Origin: Arcobacter sp.
GTDB lineage: Bacteria > Campylobacterota > Campylobacteria > Campylobacterales > Arcobacteraceae
Reading direction: 5' to 3'
Length of the DNA stretch: 6,123 nt
NCBI GenBank assembly: GCA_016744485.1
Contig: JADGEG010000123.1
Location: forward strand, 1-6,123
The number at the start of each line of letters is the position of its first letter. The first letter of the stretch is position 1. The translations under genes and the position numbers were made by a program. Of this stretch, positions 1-6,123 are shown one piece after another. The notes below the pieces were generated by a model. It was not told the origin of the DNA, ran no database searches, and saw only the letters and a program-made list of their open reading frames with translations.

Positions 1-603
1 TGGTTTAATTGTGCAGCACATATGCTTTGGATTGGTGATAGAACAAGAGATTTAAGTGATGCACATATAGAATACTTTAGAGGTATTAAAAATCCAATTG
101 GCTGTAAAGTAGGACCTTCTATGAAAGAAGATGAATTACTTAGACTAATAGATGCCTTAAATCCTAATAATGAAGCAGGAAGACTTAATTTAATAGTAAG
201 AATGGGAAATGAAAAAATTGCAGATTTATTTCCTAAATTACTTAAAAGAGTAAGCCAAGAAGGTAAAAATATATTATGGTCATGTGATCCAATGCACGGA
301 AATACTATAAAAGCAAGTAATTCTTATAAAACAAGAGATTTTGATTCTATTTTAGGAGAAGTTAAACAATTCTTTCAAATTCATAAAGCACAAGGAACAT
401 ATGCAGGTGGAATTCATTTAGAAATGACAGGTCAAAATGTCACTGAATGTACAGGTTCAACGTCATCAGCTATTACACAAGAGGCTTTAGCAAATAGATA
501 TCATACTCAATGTGATCCTCGTTTAAATGCAGATCAAGCATTAGAACTATCTTTTATGATAGCCCAAACATTAAAAGATGCTAGAAAAGACTTAATACTT
601 TAA
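1..603 (+). CDS. Class II 3-deoxy-7-phosphoheptulonate (DAHP) synthase, C-terminal part
   Basis: This enzyme condenses phosphoenolpyruvate with erythrose 4-phosphate to make DAHP, the first committed step of the shikimate route to aromatic amino acids, in the cytoplasm. The frame is open from base 1 (WFNCAAHMLWIGDRTR), so the ATG at 22 is an internal methionine and the gene begins before the window. Two hundred residues are visible, a little under half of the roughly 450 usual for class II enzymes. Class II signatures seen, in visible-residue numbers: NPIGCKVGP near 31-38 (substrate-binding Lys36), RMG at 67-69, WSCDPMHGNT at 93-102 (metal His99), GGIHLEMTGQNVTECTG at 136-152 (metal Glu141) and CDPRLN at 171-176 (metal Asp172). 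The metal Cys lies upstream of the window. The end is intact (TAA 601-603). Gene names differ between species (aroF, aroG, dhs1), so no symbol is given. The family call is secure. Confidence 0.97.
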   Translation, partial: WFNCAAHMLWIGDRTRDLSDAHIEYFRGIKNPIGCKVGPSMKEDELLRLIDALNPNNEAGRLNLIVRMGNEKIADLFPKLLKRVSQEGKNILWSCDPMHGNTIKASNSYKTRDFDSILGEVKQFFQIHKAQGTYAGGIHLEMTGQNVTECTGSTSSAITQEALANRYHTQCDPRLNADQALELSFMIAQTLKDARKDLIL

Positions 604-616
604 TCCACTTTATAGA

Positions 617-644
617 CGACTATAAAAAAGTTTTTTTATAGTCG
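617..644. terminator. 28-nt perfect inverted repeat, probable bidirectional terminator
   Basis: The arms CGACTATAAAA (617-627) and TTTTATAGTCG (634-644) are perfectly complementary, with a short A/G/T loop between them. The repeat lies 13 nt after the stop codon of the DAHP synthase gene and covers the last codons and stop of the convergent selenoprotein gene. It can fold in transcripts from either strand, and the run of seven T (631-637 on +) or of A/T on the other strand lies inside the 3' arm and not after it. It is therefore not a textbook intrinsic terminator, but its position between convergent genes makes a shared terminator or 3'-end stabiliser the likeliest role. Confidence 0.65.
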
Positions 645-961
645 CCTTCATTAAATCCTAATAAAATTTTACCATTGAAAGAAACAAGTGGTCTTTTAAA
701 AAGCATTGGTTCTTCATATAAATATTGTATTTTTTGTTCAATATTTAAATTTAATTCTTTTAAATTCAAAGCTCTATACTTTGCTCCTTTTGAATTTAAT
801 AATAAATCAATATCTGTTTGTTTTGTCCAGTCTTGTATTAGTGCTAAAGTTGGAGATTCTTTTTTAAAATCTATAAAATCAACTTCTAAATTGTTTTCCT
901 TAAAAAAACTTAAGGCTTTTCTCACACTAGTTCAAGTTTTAATTCCATAAACTTGTAACAT
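620..961 (-). CDS. ArsC/Spx/YffB-family thioredoxin-fold selenoprotein, Sec10 encoded by UGA
   Basis: Read from ATG 961-959, this is a 113-aa protein with one in-frame TGA at codon 10 (934-932) and stop TAG 622-620. The N-terminus MLQVYGIKT-[TGA]-TSVRKALSFF matches the family pattern VYGIK-x-C-x-x-[VC]-RKA, so TGA replaces the catalytic cysteine exactly. Later family features are present: SKGAKYRAL near residues 57-65 (the place of the NxRGxxxR loop), a Pro-x-Leu-x-Lys-Arg-Pro segment near 86-92 (the anion-binding Arg before the cis-Pro region), and a C-terminal GFNEGDY. There is no cysteine anywhere in the protein, so Sec would be the only thiol-like redox residue. Length is normal for YffB/ArsC proteins (about 115). 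The start is set by AGGA 971-968, six nt before the ATG; the downstream GTG 925 has no Shine-Dalgarno and would remove the redox motif. The gene follows gatC by 8 nt, probably in one transcript. Likely role: thiol/selenol oxidoreductase or arsenate-reductase-like enzyme; substrate unknown. A Spx-type regulator is less likely. Alternatives are a Cys-to-stop sequencing error or a recent pseudogene. Confidence 0.85.
898..915 (-). promoter_or_regulatory. Putative bacterial SECIS hairpin
   Basis: In the mRNA the sequence CCUUAAGUUUUUUUAAGG forms a perfect 6-bp stem (CCUUAA with UUAAGG) closing a six-base loop GUUUUU. The hairpin begins 16 nt after the UGA and the loop G is the 23rd base after it. 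Known bacterial SECIS elements lie inside the coding sequence just after UGA and carry a G, often followed by U, at the start of the apical loop; E. coli fdhF has such a GU in nearly the same place. SelB would bind here to deliver Sec-tRNA. I see no convincing lower stem, and four of the six pairs are A-U, so the structure is modest in stability. Confidence 0.7.
932..934 (-). other. In-frame UGA, probable selenocysteine codon
   Basis: The TGA is the only in-frame stop between the ATG at 961 and the TAG at 622-620. It sits at the family's invariant active-site Cys position, between GIKT and TSVRKA. A random nonsense mutation would rarely fall on precisely this codon in an otherwise intact gene, whereas Sec typically replaces a catalytic Cys in thioredoxin-fold proteins. 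TGA is not a tryptophan codon here, since TGG encodes Trp in conserved motifs of the neighbouring genes. Confidence 0.82.
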
Positions 962-967
962 AATAAA

Positions 968-971
968 TCCT
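968..971 (-). promoter_or_regulatory. Shine-Dalgarno AGGA of the selenoprotein gene, overlapping the gatC stop
   Basis: AGGA at 971-968 is six nt before ATG 961-959 and shares bases with the gatC stop codon TAG (972-970). It decides the start of the selenoprotein gene upstream of the UGA, and it suggests translational coupling to gatC. Confidence 0.8.
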
Positions 972-1260
972 ATTCTATAATTTTAGGTACAATAAAATAA
1001 CCATTTTCTTGCTTTGGTGCATGTTTTAATATATGTTGGGATATTTCTAAATCTTGTCTTGCTATATCTTCTCTTAAAGCAGTTCCACCTTTAACTGTAG
1101 TAAATGTTGCTTCAATATTAGATACATCAATATCATCTAAGTTTTTAGCAAAATCAATAATTTCAGCAAGTTCATTTTTTAAACCGTCTTTTCTTTCTTC
1201 TTCTATGTGCAAACTTGAAAGTTTTGCTAATTTGTCAATTAATTTATCATCAACAGTCAT
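970..1260 (-). CDS. gatC: Asp-tRNA(Asn)/Glu-tRNA(Gln) amidotransferase subunit C
   Basis: GatC is the small subunit of the GatCAB amidotransferase, which converts misacylated Asp-tRNA(Asn) and Glu-tRNA(Gln) to Asn-tRNA and Gln-tRNA; it wraps around and stabilises the GatA-GatB pair. Campylobacterota such as Helicobacter rely on this route because they lack AsnRS and GlnRS. The 96 residues are the usual length. The N-terminal helix (DKLIDKLAKLSSLHIEEE) and the C-terminal segment LREDIARQDLE followed by LKHAPKQENGYFIVPKIIE are typical of GatC, including the Ala-Pro and the Gly-Tyr-Phe-x-Val-Pro ending. ATG 1260-1258 has AAGGA (1270-1266) five nt upstream. gatA and gatB are not in the window, so the complex is encoded at scattered loci. 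It is the first gene of a probable two-gene unit with the selenoprotein gene, 8 nt downstream. Confidence 0.95.
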   Translation of the reverse strand: MTVDDKLIDKLAKLSSLHIEEERKDGLKNELAEIIDFAKNLDDIDVSNIEATFTTVKGGTALREDIARQDLEISQHILKHAPKQENGYFIVPKIIE

Positions 1261-1265
1261 ATTTA

Positions 1266-1270
1266 TCCTT
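1266..1270 (-). promoter_or_regulatory. Shine-Dalgarno AAGGA of gatC
   Basis: AAGGA lies five nt before the gatC ATG, with an A/T-only spacer. It confirms the chosen start. Confidence 0.8.
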
Positions 1271-1289
1271 CATATATTTAACTTGGCTT

Positions 1290-1318
1290 ATTATATATAA
1301 ATTAAACTTACTATTCCA
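1290..1318 (-). promoter_or_regulatory. Probable sigma-70-type promoter of gatC
   Basis: A perfect TATAAT -10 element lies at 1295-1290, within a longer TTTATATATAAT stretch. The region 17 nt further upstream (1318-1313, TGGAAT) is only a weak -35, as is common in Campylobacterota, where A/T-rich upstream tracts replace a strict -35. Transcription would start near 1283, giving a leader of about 22 nt that contains the gatC Shine-Dalgarno. The 96-nt gap after the helicase stop therefore seems to separate gatC from the helicase, although read-through is possible because I see no clear terminator in it. Confidence 0.5.
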
Positions 1319-1356
1319 TCTAATTAAGTATTCTTGTTATTTTATGAGTTTATACT

Positions 1357-4300
1357 CTAGCTAGTGTATTTTTTTAACACAACCTTACAAAGTGGATGTT
1401 TTAAGTTCTTTTTCTTATCTTGATCTTCCCACTCAACTATAAAATCTATAATCGTACTTTCTATTTTAAATCCTTTTTTAAATTTTTCATCCAAAATATT
1501 TTGAAAACTATAAGAAAGTACTCCTATTATTTTTCTATTATAAATTAAACATAGAGTTTTATATTTTTCTATTTTTTCAATGGAAATATTTAATCCAGAA
1601 TAAATTGAACTATTTTTTCCAAATTTCTCTAAGTCAAAACTTAAAGATATATCGTTCAAAGACATTACATGTATAAAAATCTTATTTTCTACAAGATACT
1701 GTTTATCATCGTAAAAATACTTTACAAAATCTTTTTTACTTGGAATATTTTTACCATATCTAAGTATATTCAACTCATTTTTTGCTCTAGTCATACCTAC
1801 ATAAAACAATCTTCTATTTTCATCTTCTTTTGGGTTAGAATCTACTAATAAATATACTTTATCAAACTCCATCCCTTTAGACTTATGTATTGTTGATACT
1901 ATAATGTTCTTCTTATAGTTCTCAAAATCTTGTAGCTTAATCTCTTCTAAATAACTTATCCACTGAGATATATAATAATTATCACTTTCACTTAAAAACT
2001 TATCTATAATTTTAAAAACTAATTTAAGATTTTTAGAGTTTGAATATTTAGTTTCTATTACTTTTAAAGCTTTCTCAAAATAAGATTCTTTATAAGATAT
2101 TTCATCTTCTAAATAACTATTTAAAACCTTATCAAAATCCACTAATTCAATAATATTTTTTAACTTAAACTTTTCTCTATCTATTAAAAATCTAGCTTCT
2201 ATTTCATTTTCTTGTAATAATGAATATATATCCATCACTGTTTCATTTGTGTGGGCAAGTATTGCAATATTTGCTTGGGTTTCTTCTTGTTTGATTAAAA
2301 CAATAAGTGGTGTAAGTAAATTTGGATTTGCAATTGAATGTATATTTACAATACCCTCATCTTGAGTATTTGAGTATAAAGATTGATTTTTATATCGTTT
2401 ACTAACTGTTCTAATAAATGTATTTGAATACTCTACAATATTTTTTTTACTTCTAAAATTACAAATAAGCTCATATTGTTTATATAAGCTATTATTCTCT
2501 TCTTCATCATAAGCAAATTCTTTTTCAAACTTATCAATAAAATTAACATTCGCTCCAATGTGATCCATAATACATTGATCATCATCCCCTACAGCAATTA
2601 TTTTAATATCTCTATTGTTTGCATTATAAATTGCTTTTACAAGTTCAAAGCTTTTTTCATTTATATCTTGAAACTCATCTAATACTAAAACTGTAGTATG
2701 GGGCAATACAACTTCACCCTCTTTTATCTGTCTTGTAGCTTCTCCAATCGCATTTTCTAAAATATCTTTATTCTCTTTAGAAATAACACGTGCTATAAGC
2801 TTTAAAGCATACGAATGGAAAGTTTGTATCTCAACATCATAAGAGAGTGCTCCTATTAAGCTATTAAGCCTACTTTTGAATTCCATTTTTGCAGTTTTTG
2901 AAAAGGTCAACATCATAAATTGTTCAGGTTTAATATCTTCTGTTAATATTAAAGAAGCTATCTTATGAACTAAAACTTTTGTCTTACCACTTCCTGGACC
3001 TGCTAGAATCATCATAGCTTTTGTTTTAGTATCTTGAATAATCTCTTTTTGCTCATCTGACATTTTTTCAAAGATTTTATTGTATCTCTTTTGAGTAATA
3101 GGCTTTGAAATTTTGTCTTTTAATAGTTTATATTTACTTTTAAACTTATCGTATGAAAGAGTAAAGTAATCCTTTAGAAAAAGTATTGCTTTATAGTCAT
3201 CATCTTTAAGTCTTTTAGCGTACTCTCCCATAATATGAATAGACTCTATTTTTGTCTGATAATGCTTATCTAATCTATTTTTATACTCATTGTTTGTATA
3301 TTTTCTTTTTGTCTTTATCTTATCTTCTTTATAGATGCTCATTGGACTATAGTTAATAAAACGACCTGTCAATAACTCTAATAAATTTAAATGATGTAAA
3401 TACAATAATGTTTTATCTATTTCTTCTAAAGTAAACTTCTTTTCCAAATATTTATGCAAGTTTTTTAAAGAAAATACTACTTCTTCTTTTTTTCTAGTTT
3501 TTAAATCGTTTGTAAATAGATATATAAGCTTTTGAGAAATTAAATGTTTTTTATTTATTTTTTTCTTTACTATATCTAAGTTCTCAAACTTGAAGTACCA
3601 TAAATCGTGTTCCCTATTTCTTCTATTAAAAATAAATATTGACTTACTCCGCCAATTTTTTATAATAGATTTGATTAATTCTGTTTCATTTTTATTTATC
3701 AATCTATTTGAATGAAGATGTTCATTTAAGTCACGTATTTTAACTTTTGTACTATTTAAAGATAATAGATATTGTAATAATGATAATTCTATATCTTTTA
3801 TTTTATTAAATCTATTACTACTTAATATATCTATCTCTAAACTTAAATCTTTACTATCTCCTAAAATTTCCATTTGCTTTAACTGTTGAATAGCTAATGA
3901 AATTTCATGTTTAGGATAGCCTATTATATGCCCTACTTCATCAATTTGAATTGACTTAGGTTTCCCTCCACTTATTATTGTTTGAAGAACTAAAATTAAT
4001 CTTTGTTTTTCTTCCTCTGTAAACTCTGATTTATCAAGTTCCTCATGAAGTTTTTCCATACTTTTTGAAGCAATAGAATCAGCAAAAAAACTAGTTTTAT
4101 TTCTTTTTCTATTAATATACCCTTCTCTCTCAAGTTCAAGTAGTGCTGTTTTAACCTTGGTACTATAATCAGTTGAATTATCTTCTACATCCCATCCTGC
4201 TTCTTTTGCTATTTCAAAAGCAGTTTTATTAAATATATCACCTTTTGACCTTTTAATTACTAAGAAAATTGAATTAATCTCACTTGCAGTTAGCTTTGAT

Positions 4301-6123
4301 CTACTTAGAGATATAAAGTGTTTATCTAAATCATTTTCATCAAATAGAATTGGGCAAAATGCCTCTAAGTTCTCATCTCTTGCCCCTCTTCCAGCTTCTT
4401 GTGCATAATTTTCTAAGCAATCAGAGACTTCATAGTGAATTACATTTGTAATATTTGACTTATCTACTCCCATTCCAAATGCTGTAGTAGCAACAATTAC
4501 ATCAATATTATTTTCAATATAATCTTTTAATATCTTCATTTTTTCTTGGGAATCAATTTTTGAGTGAAATGATTTTGAAATTTTATCCGTATCCATTGCT
4601 ATCTTTCTTGCCACATCATCACAATCTTTTGTAGAAGTAGGAATATAAACTAAAGTTGCACCGTTATGTTCATTTATAATCTTTAAAAGTTCTGAGTATT
4701 TATCTTTACGACTGGAAGGAATAGATTTATACTTTAGATTTTTTCTCTCTGGCACTGCTAAATATTTATCAAGTTTTATATCTAGTTCATCTGAAAAATA
4801 GTTCTCAATATCTTCTATAACACTTGGTTTTGCAGTTGCAGTAAAACAGGATATTGGGATATAATCTTGAAAATTTTTTTTATAAAGTAGCTCTTTTACA
4901 TACTCACAAATATAATAATAGTCTTGTCTAAAATCATTCCCCCAAGTTGAAAGACAATGAGCTTCATCTATAACAAACCTTTCTATTAATCTATTTTTTA
5001 AAATAGTAAATATTGTATTAGAACGTAAAGACTCAGGAGCAATATATAAAATATCAGCTTCACCATTTACAACTTGTTTTACTGCCTCAGCTCTTTCAAG
5101 GGGACTCATAAAACCACTAATTGCAACTGCTTTAAAATTAGCTACTTTTAAATTAAAGCTTTTAATATGGTCTTCTATTAATGCTTGTAAAGGTGAAATT
5201 ACAACGGTTAAAGCTTTATAAGATTTTGCTTTTAAGATAGCTGGTAACCAAAAAGTAAATGTTTTACCACCACCAGTTGGCAAAATAGTTAAAAATGATT
5301 CATCTTTTAATGAAGCTTCAACTATTTCTCTTTGTGAGATAGATTGATCATCTAGTATTCCTGCATTAAGTCTAGGGAAAGACTTAAATGTATCAAAGTC
5401 AAAAACCTCTTTTGCAAAATCACTTAAATCATCATTTGCTTTATCTAAATCAAAACACAGCTTTTTTTGTATTTTTACTATTTCGGGATAAGTAAATAAA
5501 ACCTTTGGTGGATGTGATTTTATCTCTATATAGGGAGTTAATAAAGCTAAAATATAAGCTAATTCAGTTTTATGATTTATTAAAACATCATTTTTTAAAT
5601 AATCAAAATTAACTATTGATTTATTATGTAAACTTGTTATTTGTTTATATAATGATTCAAATACCAATTCAGTTAGCTCAATATCAGTACCAACATATTT
5701 AAAAAATGCACTAAAATATATATCATCTTTCAAAAGAGTATAAAAAATATCTTTTGTGTCTTGTAATAAGGATTTAAATTTCTCTTCTAGTTTATCTAGA
5801 AGTGATAATGTTATTTTAGAGTCTTCAATAGGATTATTTACAAAGTCATCTTCACTTTTATAATTCTTAGGTAAACTATGAATAGTTTTTTCGTTAAAGA
5901 GTAATAAAGAGAGAGGAAGTGTATCTATAATATAATGCTCTTTAATATCTTGGTATAAGCTTGTAGTTTTAATAATCTCTAAATCAAAATTTATAAAATT
6001 ATGACCTGCGATATATTTAGAATCAAAGGAGTTAATAAATGTACGACTCTCTTCTATAGAAGTTGTTTTTAGCTTATTTTCTTTATATATTAATCCTAAT
6101 TCATTTATCTTTTTTGTTTTTTT
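1357..6123 (-). CDS. Fused DnaQ-like exonuclease / RecQ-like helicase / UvrD-like helicase (5' end outside window)
   Basis: The frame is open without a stop from the window edge to TAG 1359-1357, giving 1588 visible residues; residue 1 below is the codon at 6123-6121. Residues 1-115 are the end of a DEDD exonuclease: GHNFINFD 40-47 (Exo II, Asp47), IIDTLPLS 65-72, and NNPIEDSKIT 96-105 (Exo III, Asp101). The first DxE motif must lie outside. RecQ-like SF2 core: PTGGGKT 282-288, DEAH 386-389 followed by the aromatic loop CLSTWGNDFR, FTATA 427-431, VATTAFGMGVDK 544-555, QEAGRGARD 575-583, then a winged-helix-like region near 620-675 but no zinc-binding cysteines. UvrD-like SF1 core: AGPGSGKT 1041-1048, DEFQD 1149-1153, GDDDQ 1179-1183, NFRS 1222-1225, TIHKSKGMEF 1411-1420, YVGMTRAK 1441-1448, and a C-terminal beta-rich tail. 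Expected role: ATP-driven DNA unwinding with 3'-5' strand trimming in repair or recombination; the substrate is unknown. The TTG at 5733 is codon 131 of the visible protein and is not the start. Confidence 0.93.
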   Translation of the reverse strand, partial: KKTKKINELGLIYKENKLKTTSIEESRTFINSFDSKYIAGHNFINFDLEIIKTTSLYQDIKEHYIIDTLPLSLLLFNEKTIHSLPKNYKSEDDFVNNPIEDSKITLSLLDKLEEKFKSLLQDTKDIFYTLLKDDIYFSAFFKYVGTDIELTELVFESLYKQITSLHNKSIVNFDYLKNDVLINHKTELAYILALLTPYIEIKSHPPKVLFTYPEIVKIQKKLCFDLDKANDDLSDFAKEVFDFDTFKSFPRLNAGILDDQSISQREIVEASLKDESFLTILPTGGGKTFTFWLPAILKAKSYKALTVVISPLQALIEDHIKSFNLKVANFKAVAISGFMSPLERAEAVKQVVNGEADILYIAPESLRSNTIFTILKNRLIERFVIDEAHCLSTWGNDFRQDYYYICEYVKELLYKKNFQDYIPISCFTATAKPSVIEDIENYFSDELDIKLDKYLAVPERKNLKYKSIPSSRKDKYSELLKIINEHNGATLVYIPTSTKDCDDVARKIAMDTDKISKSFHSKIDSQEKMKILKDYIENNIDVIVATTAFGMGVDKSNITNVIHYEVSDCLENYAQEAGRGARDENLEAFCPILFDENDLDKHFISLSRSKLTASEINSIFLVIKRSKGDIFNKTAFEIAKEAGWDVEDNSTDYSTKVKTALLELEREGYINRKRNKTSFFADSIASKSMEKLHEELDKSEFTEEEKQRLILVLQTIISGGKPKSIQIDEVGHIIGYPKHEISLAIQQLKQMEILGDSKDLSLEIDILSSNRFNKIKDIELSLLQYLLSLNSTKVKIRDLNEHLHSNRLINKNETELIKSIIKNWRSKSIFIFNRRNREHDLWYFKFENLDIVKKKINKKHLISQKLIYLFTNDLKTRKKEEVVFSLKNLHKYLEKKFTLEEIDKTLLYLHHLNLLELLTGRFINYSPMSIYKEDKIKTKRKYTNNEYKNRLDKHYQTKIESIHIMGEYAKRLKDDDYKAILFLKDYFTLSYDKFKSKYKLLKDKISKPITQKRYNKIFEKMSDEQKEIIQDTKTKAMMILAGPGSGKTKVLVHKIASLILTEDIKPEQFMMLTFSKTAKMEFKSRLNSLIGALSYDVEIQTFHSYALKLIARVISKENKDILENAIGEATRQIKEGEVVLPHTTVLVLDEFQDINEKSFELVKAIYNANNRDIKIIAVGDDDQCIMDHIGANVNFIDKFEKEFAYDEEENNSLYKQYELICNFRSKKNIVEYSNTFIRTVSKRYKNQSLYSNTQDEGIVNIHSIANPNLLTPLIVLIKQEETQANIAILAHTNETVMDIYSLLQENEIEARFLIDREKFKLKNIIELVDFDKVLNSYLEDEISYKESYFEKALKVIETKYSNSKNLKLVFKIIDKFLSESDNYYISQWISYLEEIKLQDFENYKKNIIVSTIHKSKGMEFDKVYLLVDSNPKEDENRRLFYVGMTRAKNELNILRYGKNIPSKKDFVKYFYDDKQYLVENKIFIHVMSLNDISLSFDLEKFGKNSSIYSGLNISIEKIEKYKTLCLIYNRKIIGVLSYSFQNILDEKFKKGFKIESTIIDFIVEWEDQDKKKNLKHPLCKVVLKKYTS

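Noticed and set aside
620..925. Selenoprotein gene read as a 101-aa protein starting at GTG 925
   Set aside because: No Shine-Dalgarno precedes this GTG, and the product would lose the first beta strand and the active site, whereas ATG 961 has both a Shine-Dalgarno and homology.
675..950. 91-codon plus-strand open frame opposite the selenoprotein gene
   Set aside because: It is antisense to a clear family member, has no recognisable domain, no good Shine-Dalgarno, and a low-complexity Phe/Lys/Ser-rich composition typical of a shadow frame.
620..961. Simple pseudogene with a nonsense mutation
   Set aside because: Possible but less likely: the only lesion is a TGA on the catalytic Cys codon, the rest is intact and full length, and a SECIS-like hairpin follows.
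1329..1356. Possible terminator after the helicase stop (AGTAT...ATACT pairing)
   Set aside because: Only five base pairs around a loop of about 20 nt and no T-run; not enough to call.
1357..6123. Anti-phage defence system built around the fused helicase
   Set aside because: Fused nuclease-helicases do occur in defence loci, but the neighbours here (gatC, DAHP synthase, redox protein) are housekeeping genes and there is no partner gene or mobile-element sign in the window.
1..6123. CRISPR arrays, tRNA or rRNA genes, insertion sequences
   Set aside because: No spaced direct repeats, no tRNA-like cloverleaf, no transposase frame and no terminal inverted repeats were seen by reading.

Overview
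This AT-rich window most resembles a Campylobacterota genome of the Arcobacter type. The evidence is the base composition, heavy Lys/Ile/Asn/Leu use, a class II DAHP synthase, a GatC of the GatCAB system, and a good extended TATAAT promoter with little -35. The assignment is an inference from style; there is no rRNA or other marker gene.

Layout: positions 1-603 (+) hold the 3' part of a class II DAHP synthase gene, the first step of the shikimate pathway. A 28-nt perfect inverted repeat (617-644) sits between it and three convergent minus-strand genes. In the order of minus-strand transcription these are: (i) a giant helicase gene (6123 to 1357), open at the window edge and fusing a DnaQ-like exonuclease, a RecQ-like helicase and a UvrD-like helicase; (ii) gatC (1260 to 970), with its own likely promoter; (iii) a small ArsC/Spx/YffB-family thioredoxin-fold gene (961 to 620), 8 nt after gatC.

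The main discovery candidate is the small gene. Conventional ORF calling starts it at GTG 925 and gives a 101-aa protein without its first beta strand and redox motif. Reading upstream, an ATG at 961 with a good Shine-Dalgarno sequence gives the family N-terminus, interrupted by a single in-frame UGA (934-932) exactly where the family has its catalytic cysteine (VYGIKT-U-TSVRKAL). Starting 16 nt after that UGA is a perfect 6-bp hairpin whose loop begins with GU, in the place and form expected of a bacterial SECIS element. I interpret it as a selenocysteine-containing ArsC-like protein of 113 aa. The Sec machinery (selA, selB, selC, selD) is not in the window and would have to be found elsewhere in the genome.

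The second point of interest is the three-enzyme helicase. Its open frame continues past the TTG at 5733 through an exonuclease domain to the window edge, so an annotation starting at TTG 5733 would be 130 or more residues short. The four genes do not form one obvious pathway. The gatC/selenoprotein pair is probably a small transcription unit, and the helicase is probably a DNA-repair or genome-maintenance enzyme; no defence or mobile neighbours are seen.
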